From the NCBI GenBank assembly GCA_004352715.1, contig SCFE01000090.1, positions 940,653-1,004,652 on the forward strand: a stretch of 64,000 nt of DNA, given 5' to 3'. The notes beneath the pieces are model-generated. The model worked only from the letters and a program-made list of their open reading frames with translations, made no database searches and was not told the DNA's origin. Positions 25,282 to 36,791 of this stretch are shown one piece after another. How positions within the stretch are numbered: position 1 is the stretch's first letter; each line of letters starts with the position of its first letter. A program made the position numbers and the translations under genes. The stretch is from Hofstenia miamia (Eukaryota; Xenacoelomorpha; Acoela).

Positions 25282-26940
25282 ACCATACCTCTAAGGCACA
25301 ACACCATCACAATCACCAGCATGCCCCTGGAAAAGTACGTAGCCAAGAATAACCAAGTCCTCTTCTCAACAGCAGATAAAACAGCAACAAGCAATAAATA
25401 CCTTCCAAAATTAATGCCCAACTCTCATTCCCACCTCACTGAGGAGGAATGAGAGATCATCAAAAATGTTGTTAAAAGCAATGCTTCTGTATTCAACAAT
25501 GAAGAAATAAGCATCAGAAAAGCAGTTGGAGTTGAACATCAAATAAAAACAGTACCACATAAGCCATCACATCAACCTTGCAGAAGAGTGCCTCTGCACC
25601 TACAAGATCAATATGCCAAAACTCTGTCTGAGCTATTAAATCACAGCATCATAAGAAAGAGCCACAGCCCATACACCTCACCAACCATCTTTTTAAAACA
25701 GGGCAAAAAACACCACCTATGCATTGATTTCAGGCAACTTAACAACATCACAATAAAAGATGCGTACCCACTGCCATGCATAGACAACATCCTCTACAGT
25801 GCAGCCAAGCATAAAATCTTCTCCACACTTGACCTATGCAAAGCCTATTGGCAGGTATGCTTGAGAGAAGAATATATTGAAAAAACGGCCTTCATTACAC
25901 CCTATGGCCTGTTCAAATGGCTCTACATGGCCTTTGGCTTATGCAATGCCCCTGTAACTTTCCAATGCTATGTCACAAAAATCCTAACCAAAGAAAATTG
26001 TAAGCTCTCCAAAGGTGTAGCCGCATACATCAATGATATCTTGATAGGCTCAACCACCATCACAGAGCATGCAAAAGAGCTAAACTCCACACTACAACTA
26101 CTTCACAACTCTGGCCTACAAGTAAATGTGAAGAAGTCTATGCTTGCTAAACAGGTCCTCTTCCTTGGAAGAAACATTACACAAGGTAAAATAAAACTGA
26201 AAGACACTGCAAAACAGCTCATGGACAAGATCCAGCCTCCAAAAATATCAAAGATGTCCAACTTATTCTTGGCCTTATAAACTACTATCAAATGTTCATT
26301 CCCAATCTTGCTGAAAAAGCTAAACACATGTAAAACTTACTCAAGAAACCACAACAATTCACCTGGACATGGGAACACCAAGAAGAGCTAAATATGTTAA
26401 AAAAGGCAATTAAAAACATTGAATTGCTAAATTCACCAACACCTGTGGATCCATTCATACTAGACTGTGATGCCAGTACAGTCGCAATCAGCTCAACACT
26501 CAGCCAACTACAAGACGGAATCAAAAAACCAGTGGTTCAGCTGAAAACTACATGACAGCAAAAAAAACTATGGAGCTACCAAACTCAAAATTTTAGCCCT
26601 CATTAAATCACTGAAGAAATTCCGCCATTTCTTGATAGGAGAGAAAACATTTACAGTATGAACAGACAACAGCAGCCTATGTTGGCTCAAAAAATACGCT
26701 GGGGATCACTCAAATATCATAGCAAGATGGATAGAATACCTGCACAACTTCAACTTCACAATAGAACATCACAAAGGGAAACTTCACACAAATGCTGACA
26801 TATGGACTGCCCTGCCTCAATATCAAAGAGATCTAAAGAAAGAACAAGGTCCTCCACAACAATTTCACTTCAAACTGCAATGCCAATTTGAGAAACTACC
26901 AGATATAAACGCAGATAGAAATGGCCACCCAATCAAACCC
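25282..26940 (+). pseudogene. Reverse transcriptase and RNase H of the Ty3/Gypsy element
   Basis: One frame runs from 24928 to 26280, interrupted by TGA at 25279 and 25450. RT motifs: CIDFRQLNNITIKDAYPLP, then FSTLDLCKAYWQV (first catalytic Asp intact), FGLCNAPVTFQ, and AAYINDILIGS, where the Y-x-D-D box reads YIND. The first Asp of the pair is lost by a G-to-A change at a CpG. After an A-run frameshift near 26240, RNase H follows with FILDCDAS and TDNSSL, both with their Asp. TAA lies at 26331 and TGA at 26659, the latter just before the conserved T-D. Another shift occurs at an 8-A run near 26562. RT would copy the element RNA and RNase H would remove the template. This copy is inactive. 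Confidence 0.88.
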
Positions 26941-28087
26941 ATGCTTTCAATCTTCATTAAAGAAGAAATTAAATCAGATGAAATAGCAAAAGCACAAGCC
27001 AACAACAAAATCCTCTGCCAGATAATACAACGACCCTATGTTAATCATGGACTGAATGTTGACATGCTATTATTAAAAACACACATAGAAATTAACAGAC
27101 TCTGGCATCTTATATGCAGCAAAAATGCAGAACTTAATTGCATTACCAGAATACTATAAAAGAGAAGTCATCAAAAAAATCAACAAACAAGGACACAAAG
27201 GGTCTACCAGACGGAACTAACCATTCACAAAAATTTCGTCACCCCCACCTAAGACCAACAATAGAAGACGTTATAAAAAAATGTCAATCGTGCATTCTGC
27301 TTAACACATCTCTCTTCCCAGGACAACAAGCCCCACTAGAAAAAATCTCAGCCAAACACATGAACTCAATAGTAACTGCTGACATAGAACAACTATCACA
27401 AGATGATGAAGGTTACTCCTATATATTGGTCATGATGGACCACTTCACAAAGTACTGCAAAATGATACTGCTATGAAACATAAAAGCATCAACAGTCACC
27501 AAAGCAGTCATCAACAACTGGGTGTGCGTATTCAGCCTGATGACTCAACTCATAATGGACCAAGGCAAACAGTTTGAAAGCTCTCTATTGCAATCACTAG
27601 CGGAAAAATTGGAAATCCTACACACCCACACAATGATAAACCACCCTCAAGCTAATGGAGCAGTCAAAAGAGTTAATCAAACACTCCTCAAATTAATGAG
27701 AACAATAACATCACAAGTTGGAGGAAAAAAATGACTAGAAATACTACCAATGATTGAGTATTTCTACAACACATCAACACACTCAACATCCAAGGTCTCA
27801 CCATACAAAGCTCCTACTCCCACCTCCATGCTATTCTGAGGTTACACTGGCACAATCGACAACAATTATGTAAAAACATTAATCCACAACATAGCAAGAG
27901 CACATGAAACAATGTGTGCCCAAGCTGAAAAATGCTATCAATCAACAATGCCAATTCAATAGAAAAATCTATGGCAAACCCCACAAAATCAGTGACAAAT
28001 TATTCATATACATCGTCTACAACCAGCAGTTGACAAGAATCTGACTTCCAGGAAAGAAAACAGAAACTTTCCATCATTGAAGGAGAA
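26941..28087 (+). pseudogene. Integrase of the Ty3/Gypsy element
   Basis: A spacer of about 60 codons precedes a degraded H-H-C-C zinc domain (KCQSC at about 27281-27295). The catalytic core is read mainly in one frame from 27138: TADIEQL (first Asp), LIMDQGKQFES (second Asp), and ANGAVKRVNQTL, where the catalytic Glu is Lys, again a G-to-A change at a CpG. In-frame stops are TGA at 27474, 27732 and 27837 and TAG at 27960. The TGA at 27732 falls where Ty3/Gypsy integrases usually have the Trp that precedes the L-P-x-x-E-x-x-Y-N block. The end after about 27960 is frame-shifted and uncertain. Confidence 0.82.
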
Positions 28088-29989
28088 ATGATCCACCCAT
28101 ATTTCATCACATCATGCCACTGCCAATACATAACCCACAACAATATATCAGAAGAAACTTGTAAAGCCATATCAACAATCTTAACCATGGGAGAAAACTC
28201 AGCCAGCAGTGAAGCACTACCTACTGTCATAGACAAGGAGAAATGCCCAATGTTTAACACAATCATTTTCTACCCCAAGTCATACCTAAACTCACAAGAG
28301 ATTACAACAGAAGTACAGTGCACACAACCTTTGATAACAACATTCACATCAAATGCATACTAAAACTGTTAAAAAAACAGATGAAAATGCAAAAATCTAG
28401 AGTGCCTCAACATTGATTGGTCATCGCTAAATCTGGTGTACGTACTCAAACAACATCAAAAAGAAGACCCAAAAATGGTACAACGTCTAAACCTCATCCT
28501 GGTTGAAGCCCATGCTTACAACATCACTGTAAACTTCTTCTACATCAAAGACATGTCACCCCTGCCCAACAACGTCCTCGACCTGGAAAGTTATCTGGAA
28601 TCATTCTTCATTATTAGAAAAACTACATTAGCTAGAACAACAGTTGAGAGGACACCATCAGTCACAAATCTCATCTTCATCAACATATTCATGCATCACT
28701 CAATGCCCCAATATCACATCATCATGGAGCAATGATTAGCCGTAGACGCCATGTTGCTAGCTCAAACAAATGAAATTATCAATACCACCAACTTACCCCT
28801 AAATGCTACAAAAATCACAACGTGATTCTCCTTCCAACAAAAACAAAGCTCCATAAATGAGATCAATGAATGATGGAAAACAGTGCAAACCAAATGCATC
28901 ACAGAAGAACCATGGCCATCAATCAACATAGAATCGCCATCTTGACATTACACAGAAAACATTGAAAAACTTCTATCCCAAATCATCAAGGCCACAGACT
29001 TCGACGTCAAAAAAGACTTCCGATCTCAAATTTTCAAGGAATAACAAGTACCTGAACTAACTACCATATCCGCACTATGGTTGATATTGATCTTCCTACT
29101 GGAAAACCCCACCCTGCTCCTGCCTGTCTCAAAAGCAAAATGAACCACACTCTCAATGCAATGATGCTACAAAATTGTAATTGCCCCTATATCCAGAAAA
29201 ATGAAAAATTGGCTATTTCAACCAACAAGAGCTCCCACATCTCCACTCAAAAAATTTCAGCAAAGCATCAACACCTACGAGAAAACTCTACTCAGCATCA
29301 TTAACAGAGAAAGTGCTTTCAGACTCACATCTCCAATAATTCTGCAAAATACTCTCAGCATTCACAAAAATGACATGGATTTCCTAAACCCACACACATG
29401 AAAATATATGTGGAGAGCAACAGCAGGGTCGCACTTCACCAAAACAAATGATATATATGGACCCCTAAAAACAGAAATACTGCAAAGAAGAATGTCACAC
29501 AGTACGCAATCATTCTTACAACTCTGTTGAAACCATAATATTAAAGAGAAAAATGAAGCACTCTTTCAGTATCTCCAAACTTCCTACCCAGAAATAACCT
29601 ACAGCTCAACGCAAATCACCGAGGAAACTACCAACATACTTGGTCACTTTGAACCTATCAAGGTCATCAACCTAATACCAAAAACCGAAATAACTCTCAA
29701 ACAAGAAGAACAACTGCTTGCCAAATACTCACTACAACTCTCCCCACGCATCCAACGTTTACTAGAAGACATTACAAATGAAAAAATTTCGCAAACAGAA
29801 AAAATATACACCCCTACATGGATTCGCGCCAAACACCAAAACCTTCTAATCAAAAAGTCTATACTTAACAATAAAAACCAAATACAAATCACACTGATTC
29901 AATTCGCAGCCACAAAAGTCTCCAACATTGAACTCATAAAGCTAAACATGTTCAGAGAATCTTACACCAAAACAGATCTCAAACCCTAA
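28088..29989 (+). pseudogene. Env-position long frame, interrupted almost only by TGA
   Basis: The frame holding 28088-28363 is open, then two small shifts near 28350-28395 return it to the same frame. From 28436 one frame runs unbroken by indels to TAA 29987. Within it lie TGA at 28733, 28823, 28871, 28943, 29141, 29162, 29399 and 29528, and one TAA at 29042. The first part has several N-x-S/T sites. A hydrophobic stretch at about 29065-29125 could be a membrane anchor. Both features and the position after integrase suggest an envelope-type glycoprotein as in errantiviruses, but I see no diagnostic fusion motif. About 290 further codons follow the hydrophobic stretch, far longer than a usual Env tail, and I do not recognise them. 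They could be a separate accessory domain. Confidence 0.5.
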
Positions 29990-30224
29990 TGACGTCTAAC
30001 CAACAAGTGGCATTCCACATTTCCTCATCCTGCAAATATCCTCATACCGCACAAAAAAAAAACAAGCTCTCATGAAAACATCTCCTCTAAGAGTGGTTAG
30101 ACAAATCGATCACAAATCGATCAAATATCCTAAAATATTGCACAGACCAAAAAATACAAACAACAGGAGAAACGATACACCAAGAGAAAAAAAAAACACA
30201 CAGCGCAGAAATAAAAACACTTGC

Positions 30225-30750
30225 TTATATCGACTTTTATCAGCAGATTTTAATCGAAAATGCAATTACACATTGGCGATTTTTTATCATCCGATTTTTT
30301 ATCAGAAAAAGCGGAGTTGGAAGAGTGTTCAGACTATCGATTTTTTATCAGATGATAAATTATCATCTTTTGATTGACAGTAAGAAAAACAACTACATCT
30401 GTTTATGGATTGGTTTGTCTTGGAATGTTAACAATGTTTACATATTTTGAAGTTGAAATATTTCAACGACAATAATTTACGTTTTGGAAGTCTGTTACCT
30501 ACTTGAGAAGTAAGCAATTAGTTTCAAGTAGCTATTCGACTAGTTTTAGTACCGTTCAGACTATCGACTTTTATCAGCTGATAAATTATCAGATGACAGT
30601 AATCTGGCTGTTTTGCCAAAAAATTGGATGGAGCGTTCAGACTATTGACTTTTATCAGCCGATAAAAAAGCAGATAGAGTGTTCACACTATCGACTTTTA
30701 TCACCGATTTCTTGACAGATGATAAAAATCAATAGTGGGAACACACCTTT
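30225..30750. mobile_element. MITE with iterated TTCAGACTATCGA modules, copy 1
   Basis: GTTCAGACTATCGACTTTTA, followed by ATCAGCTGATAAA-type sequence, occurs in variants near 30327, 30554, 30632 and 30682. The right end is AATAGTGGGAACACACCTTT. The middle (GATTGACAGTAAG to CAAGTAGC) matches the copy at 54250-54700, whose left end is TTTAAGGTGTGTTCAGATTA, the reverse complement of copy 1's right end. The left end of copy 1 seems truncated. There is no coding capacity. It lies within the Ty3/Gypsy 3' region, so it inserted after, or travels with, that element. Confidence 0.72.
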
Positions 30751-30866
30751 AGTCGCAAAGAAGAAATAGCTGAAACCTCATGGGAAGACACACATATATT
30801 GAAGCTGTTGGACGACACCCACAATCTCATAAGTCAACCTTCGAAGTAAAACCCCGCTGCCACAAT

Positions 30867-30876
30867 AGGGGTGGGG
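30867..30876 (+). promoter_or_regulatory. Polypurine tract
   Basis: AGGGGTGGGG immediately precedes the TGT that opens the 3' LTR. This is the expected plus-strand primer position. Confidence 0.75.
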
Positions 30877-31468
30877 TGTACAATCAGGATCTTTAGGCAA
30901 CAGCAATTCACATCGTCGCCACTGAGAGTCGTTGCATCCACTAGTCATGTTAATTCCTGCTACGTTCCCATGCTACGTCTACCCATTGCTTGCGCTGCTC
31001 AGTTGTTTACATTTTTAGTTCTGCCTTGGCAGGTTATTACATTGTTTAAATCAGTTTGTATATATAGTTCATTCTCTTACTCATATATGCTTATTACTGA
31101 GATGCTCATGTGCAGCTAAACTTTCTAGAAGCTGAGGGGGAGTAGGCCGAGTTCGTATTCGGGTGTGTAGGATCGTTCTGGCCCGTCTACGAAAGAGGCT
31201 TAAGCCTGTTCAGTTTTGGGTGTAGCTGATCCAGACATTCGTGTATTCTAGATGGCAGCGTTGAATTTTCGCTTCGGCACTAATTGCCACGTATTCTTAT
31301 GTGTTACTGGAGTTCGTATTCGCAGTAGTCTATCTATACTATTACTAGTGCTTACTAATTTAAACTGTCTATGCCTAAGCAGTCACATGAGATGTATTAT
31401 AACGAGACTAGATACTACGCTACCACTATGTTTTGCCTAACCTATTGGCTTGCTATGTTGATGCTAGA
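30877..31468 (+). repeat. 3' LTR of the Ty3/Gypsy element
   Basis: A 592-bp repeat beginning TGTACAATCAGG and ending TTGATGCTAGA. Relative to the 5' LTR it lacks the AATAAA-containing segment after TATATATAG, and short ATAG repeats flank the missing part. It also carries an extra segment between GCTTAAGCC and CGCTTCGGCAC. Confidence 0.88.
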
Positions 31469-31505
31469 ATATATATCTGAGACATGCTCATACAAAAAAA
31501 GAAGT

Positions 31506-31537
<32 letters not shown>

Positions 31538-31655
31538 NNNNNNNNNNNNNNNNNNNNNNNNNNNNNNNNNNNNNNNNNNNNNNNNNNNNNNNNNNNNNNN
31601 NNNNNNNNNNNNNNNNNNNNNNNNNNNNNNNNNNNNNNNNNNNNNNNNNNNNNNN

Positions 31656-31690
<35 letters not shown>

Positions 31691-34600
31691 ACGTTTGCAA
31701 AGTTCCATTATAAAGGAATAAGTTTTACGCTTCTATGCTTTTTGAGAGTATCACTGCACAAGTGACCGTAACATTTTTCTTTTCCACCCCAAATTCACAA
31801 GCCATGACACAAAAACGAATTTACGACAGTTATTTTATATGATCTAAATATTCAAGTGCTGTCTAGAATAATGTCTACATTCTTTAAAGAGTCAATAGAA
31901 TTTAAAAAAATGTTTATTGATTTTAAATCTATTGAACTTGCTTTTTCGAAATGGGAATTATGTGATGTGACCCAGGGAATGCAATTACTGATAAAGCAAC
32001 CACAATAACTTTGGTGCTCTTGTCCAAGGCAGTTTGGGCTTTAAAGTCGTAGCTTGGTTCAAATAGCACTCAATTGCATGCAATATATTCTTGCAAAGTC
32101 TATATTTATCATTTAAATATGTGAACGAACATTTTTAATTGGAATTTATAATTTTAACGTATGAATTACAATGGAGAATGTCTCTCTAATAGAGGAAGTA
32201 AATTTCATAGTTTGAATAATACACTATTAGGAGTTTTTTATACTCTTTGTACTACTAAGTAAAATCGAAATTCAACGTCTATTATTCAATTGTACTTGTC
32301 AACATTTCAATATATACTTTAAAATACTGACACTATTTAATCTTAATTAATTAATTAATTAATTCGATTTTGTAGCACAAGAACCTTTTTTAATGAGGAA
32401 ATTCGTGATTATCCAAATTTATTCGCTCAACTTTCAAATTCAAGAAACGCGAGTGTTTTTACTCAGTTAAGTTTTTTGTAATTATAATTATACTAAGCAC
32501 ACAAATATGCATTAAGTTGCATTATATATCCTAATATCATCAATATTGTATGTAACCACATGAGAAGATCTTGCATACACCCGGGATTAAATTTTATTTT
32601 CAAAAATATCGAAAAAATCCATCTTAGAGTACTAAGTCCATAAATAAATCCATTTTTCAAGGTTTATTGGAAATTTATAAATTAAATGTTCATAAGTTTT
32701 TACGTAAAACTTCAGCAAACGCTTCGGTACTTACAAAGTTTTTAAAGAAAAAAATTAATAATATTTTTTTGTAAATAGTATGAGTTTCTGTAGACTTGAT
32801 GTTTATAGGATGCTTTTTTAAATCTGTTCAGGCATTTCCAAGAGCAATTAGCGACTTGTAGATGTGTAACGCTCATTTCTAAAGAAATTACTGATGCAAA
32901 AATATAAAAATATTTAAATTATATTATAACATAAAACCGAGGTAGTTCGCTAATGATAACGATTGTTATATTCCTTAATTAAAAGTCGATCATTGACCAT
33001 TAATTTTGCAAAAAATGTATTGGATGAGGCGTGGCGTCGAGCAGAATTCGTTATATTTAGAGTAGTAGACGTTATGTATAGCTATTAAGTTGATAGATCA
33101 GCTAAAACAAGGCCCTAATTTCAATATAGCAGTAATTTAAGAAACAAGCATTTGCCTAAAAATCTAAAATGTACACTTAAGTATTTTACACATTCAGTTT
33201 ATGAGACATTTACGTAAATGGCATTGATGAATAAACTTTAGCTCAGCTCAAAATGGTCCCATTGCGAACACTATTTTCAATGTGCATACTGAATGTACAA
33301 AATATTAATCATTCCTATACTTTTAGGAATAGATTGGATATGATTCACAAAAAATAGTCAACCTTTTTTAGTCAGGTAATTAGTTGAAACTTATTAAGTG
33401 TTTGCATTTTCATTTAATTTGTTGATAAATACCCAATTTTAGTAGCGTTGTTTACTTGAATAAATTGTTAAAGATTTGGAAATGATTCATAAAAGAACTT
33501 TTCCAAAACACTAGAATTTATTTTTATAAACATTTCCCATGTTACAAGATGACATTTTCAAGATGATCAAAAGAAGTTAGGAGGACTCATTTACTAAAGT
33601 CCGTATCCCCAGGCTTAAGAACATCGTGAAACAGAGAAAAATACTTTCCTGCAAAACTTTAGCAAGAAGTAAATATTTCAATCGATATTCTCTTGTGTTC
33701 TTCAGTGCAATCAACTGTTTAACAAAATATATATTGTAAAGGACCATTTCGTAGCACATTACTACAGCTAATTCGTTCATGGTATCTTGCATCTTACTTG
33801 ATAACGTCTTATGCCAAAAAGGCCTATACTTCAGATTTTTTGATGAAAGAATCATTTTTGAAGGTCTCTTCGAAAATCGGACTTCTGAATATCCAACCGA
33901 TTGAAGTTAACTTTTTGGCAACGAAAAAGTAACATTACAACAAGAAAACAAAACTGAATATACCAAATATTTTCAGTACATAGAAAAATACATAAGATAT
34001 TAATGAGAAACTTTTTTAAATAAGGGAATTAAATTGTTTTCAATTATGTATGATTACCAAAGTATCAACTTTGTATGAAGAGATTACTAAAATCGAGTCA
34101 ACTTCTTCCCTCATTGCTTCGTTTATGCGTTCCCTTTCGAAGGTAATTCAAAGAAATGGATTATAATGAATTACATTTAATATATTTACTCGGCAAAAAA
34201 GATGCTTATTGATGTATTAATAATTAATGGATTAACTTTAAGAGAAAGGCGTATGAGTTAGGATCAGTTTGGAGAAATTGAAAATTTTTAGAAAAATAAT
34301 GTTAAAGCCTCGCATTTTGATGAACTCATACATAAAAATTCATAGACATGACCATTTATTGAATGCTCAAAAAATTTTTTAAATTAGTATGCTTTATATT
34401 CATACTGTCAATTATAAATCACATAAGCAAACTGATGGTCGTGGTATAGTTTCAAGTTTAGGCTATCTCAAGGCTGCATTTCTATTTGATATGATGAAAA
34501 ATAAATTTTCCACAAAAATAAATAACTACCATTGGCATTTTTAGGATAATTACTTTAATTTAGTTCAGGAAGTTGATAAAATTATTGAATTTCTATATCT

Positions 34601-35226
34601 TTTATCTTCAAATTAATGTAGCTAAATTTTTGAAACAAAATAGAAACTTTCTGCAATAAAAAATAAACCCATATTTTTCAAAAACATTTGTCTAATACAT
34701 GTGGTATTTGGGATAGCTCTGAGTGATTTTCTAAATTGGATTTACTTGAACTCGATGTATATTAATTAGAATTTAATTAAGATTAATGGAATTGGACACA
34801 AACTCTATGAACTTAACTTAGATTACTTGGATAACTATATTTATTCATTACTGCTCAAAGTGGAAGACGATAATAAAAAGGGAATTTTACAGATGCTTGT
34901 ACAAAAAGAACAAATTCTGGCTTGATTAGATCATGGTATCAAAAAATAACAAACACACATTTATATGTACAGTATACCTTCAAATTCAGACTGCTATTCA
35001 ACTTTTCGGAATGTTGAACATTTCTTAAAAACTCAAGGAATATGTTAACCATTAGATGAAGTAAAATATTTTTTGTTGAGAATTGATGCTCAAATAACTT
35101 CATCAGAAGAACTATAAATATAATATTAGCATTAGAAAATATTGTCACATATATAATGGTATATATTGGAAATTTCCAAACACTCCATGTTAAAGTATCT
35201 AAATACACGGAACATAATGTTAATAT
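31469..35226. other. Non-coding stretch with a gap and (TA)n tracts
   Basis: A (TA)n run at 31508-31537 leads into a 118-N gap (31538-31655) and resumes to 31686. (TTAA)n lies at 32343-32363. Minus-strand frames at 33577-33855 (92 codons) and 34939-35208 (89 codons, hydrophobic) have no recognisable motifs or clean splice sites. I see nothing else. Confidence 0.45.
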
Positions 35227-35228
35227 AC

Positions 35229-35882
35229 AGGGTGTTTCAGTTAGACTGTATATTTTGAAAGTGATGTCATTTTATGAAAACTGCTTCGATTTAAATAATT
35301 TTTCTTTTATTGTGTAGATCACAGAAGGAGAATTTATATTTAAAATGAAAATAAAGATTAGAGCTACATCAAGTGTTCAAAACTTTCCCTATTAACCCCA
35401 ATGCATTCTTCAAAACCTTTCTTGAAGTGTTAGAACGATTTCGCAATCTGTTTAGCTGCTACACTAGTATAGCATTCTAAACCACAGCAATCAAGTCAGG
35501 AAGAGTTCGTGGATTGATGTCGAAAACCATCTTTCCTAAGTGACTGTCCTGTTATTGTTGAAGCAATCTCATATCCTTTTGAGCTGATGTTGCAATTTAC
35601 TGCTTTTGCGATGTCCAATATTAAATTCTCTGATAAATGCTAGCTGTACCTTGTTCCAGTATCTATGAATGATTAACAGAACAGAGCAATTATTCGTTTC
35701 TCTTGTTCAAGCGTAAAAGCCATCAAACTTACATAATATGCCAATAGTTCATGAAAGAATAAAAGTGTTACATTAAAATGACGGGTAATCGTAAAAATAT
35801 ACGTGAAAAAATATATTGCATAAATAGTCTGCCATCGAAATGGTAGCCTTTTAAATATATACTGTCTAACTGAAACACCCTG
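35229..35882 (-). mobile_element. Internally deleted Tc1/mariner-type element (654 bp)
   Basis: Terminal inverted repeats CAGGGTGTTTCAGTTAGAC are almost perfect and flanked by TA on both sides (35227-35228 and 35883-35884). Inside, a minus-strand remnant (35723 down to 35364) starts MAFTLEQEKRIIAL, like the N-terminal helix-turn-helix of mariner-like transposases. It ends SFEHLM-stop, like their C-termini. The catalytic centre is missing and several stops are present. It is a non-autonomous derivative of a longer element. Confidence 0.85.
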
Positions 35883-36271
35883 TAGAAAACATTAACTTAA
35901 AATATGAACAGTCTCTATAAGCAAATACACTTAAGGTTTTATCAAAATCAAAGATAACACCTCATTAAGTCTTGAAGTCGTCTGTAGTTTTATAGTTGAC
36001 AAGTATAGTTGTAGTCAATGCGACTTCAAGGAACATTTAAGAAGACAGAAATCTACCAACATCAGCATGCGACAAAGGGGAAAAAATTTACAATTATTGG
36101 TTAATATAAAAATTAGAGCATAACTGGAGCCATCATGACTAAATAACAATATAGCATTAATGAATAGTCCAATTTTAAGATAAAGGATAACTTTGCACAT
36201 TATTATTGCATGGAGGCTTACATTAATACTGACATTTAGGAATCAATGGTTACGGTCATTCAATTTTTTAG

Positions 36272-36273
<2 letters not shown>

Positions 36274-36309
<36 letters not shown>
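36274..36309. repeat. (TA)n microsatellite
   Basis: Eighteen TA units. Confidence 0.97.
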
Positions 36310-36312
<3 letters not shown>

Positions 36313-36539
36313 GCACTGTATACTATGGTACACTTCCGAGTCAGGAATTCTATGATATATAGCGCCAATCAGATATACCGTCATTTAGTGAACTTTTCAA
36401 AATATTTGCAGCCAACACTTACAATACATAATTGTGTAACATTAGTTTTATAAAATTTTTAATTTTTCTTAAAAACCCACTGTACAAAGCGACAGTATAA
36501 ATAATGATGTGTCTACAGTACAAAGTAGTAGCATGCCTC

Positions 36540-36600
36540 TACAACGCCAGTATGTATATATATATATATATATATAATATATATATATACTGACGTTGTA
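36540..36600. repeat. Inverted repeat around a (TA)n core
   Basis: TACAACGCCAGTA (36540-36552) and TACTGACGTTGTA (36588-36600) are complementary but for one position. They bracket a TA-rich centre that is itself self-complementary, so the whole can fold into a hairpin of about 30 bp per arm. Confidence 0.8.
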
Positions 36601-36791
36601 TGTATATATACATATACATATACTGAGAAAATTCGGAATTTTAGAGGGGATAATATTTCCACTGAATCATCCAGGCTATAGAAAAATATTTTAAGAATTT
36701 TTTGAGAGGTCGCTTTAAGTTTTCGTAATTTATATATATGTTTGACGCTGATAAATAGCTATTCATGTGGAAAACAATTATATCTATATAG

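Larger units (their letters stand above)
22499..31468 (+). mobile_element. Ty3/Gypsy LTR retrotransposon with an env-position ORF
   Basis: An element of about 9 kb with two LTRs, a primer-binding site, gag, protease, reverse transcriptase, RNase H, integrase, a further long frame in the env position, and a polypurine tract. The order PR-RT-RH-IN places it in Ty3/Gypsy (Metaviridae). The sense strand is A-rich and G-poor. Frames are broken by small indels, several in A-runs. Nearly all nonsense codons in the homologous frames are TGA. A 21-N gap (24816-24836) is flanked by an exact 256-bp duplicate that is most likely an unmerged contig overlap. A MITE lies between the last ORF and the 3' LTR. 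Confidence 0.92.

Noticed and set aside
23160-29989. APOBEC-type hypermutation as the full explanation of the TGA codons
   Set aside because: GG or GA context preference would also yield many TAG codons, and the base after each TGA varies freely. It remains possible for part of the changes.
33577-33855. 92-codon minus-strand ORF that could be exonic
   Set aside because: Candidate acceptor and donor do not pair in frame, and no family is recognisable.
34939-35208. Hydrophobic minus-strand ORF of 89 codons
   Set aside because: Ile/Leu/Phe excess follows from AT bias, with no conserved pattern.
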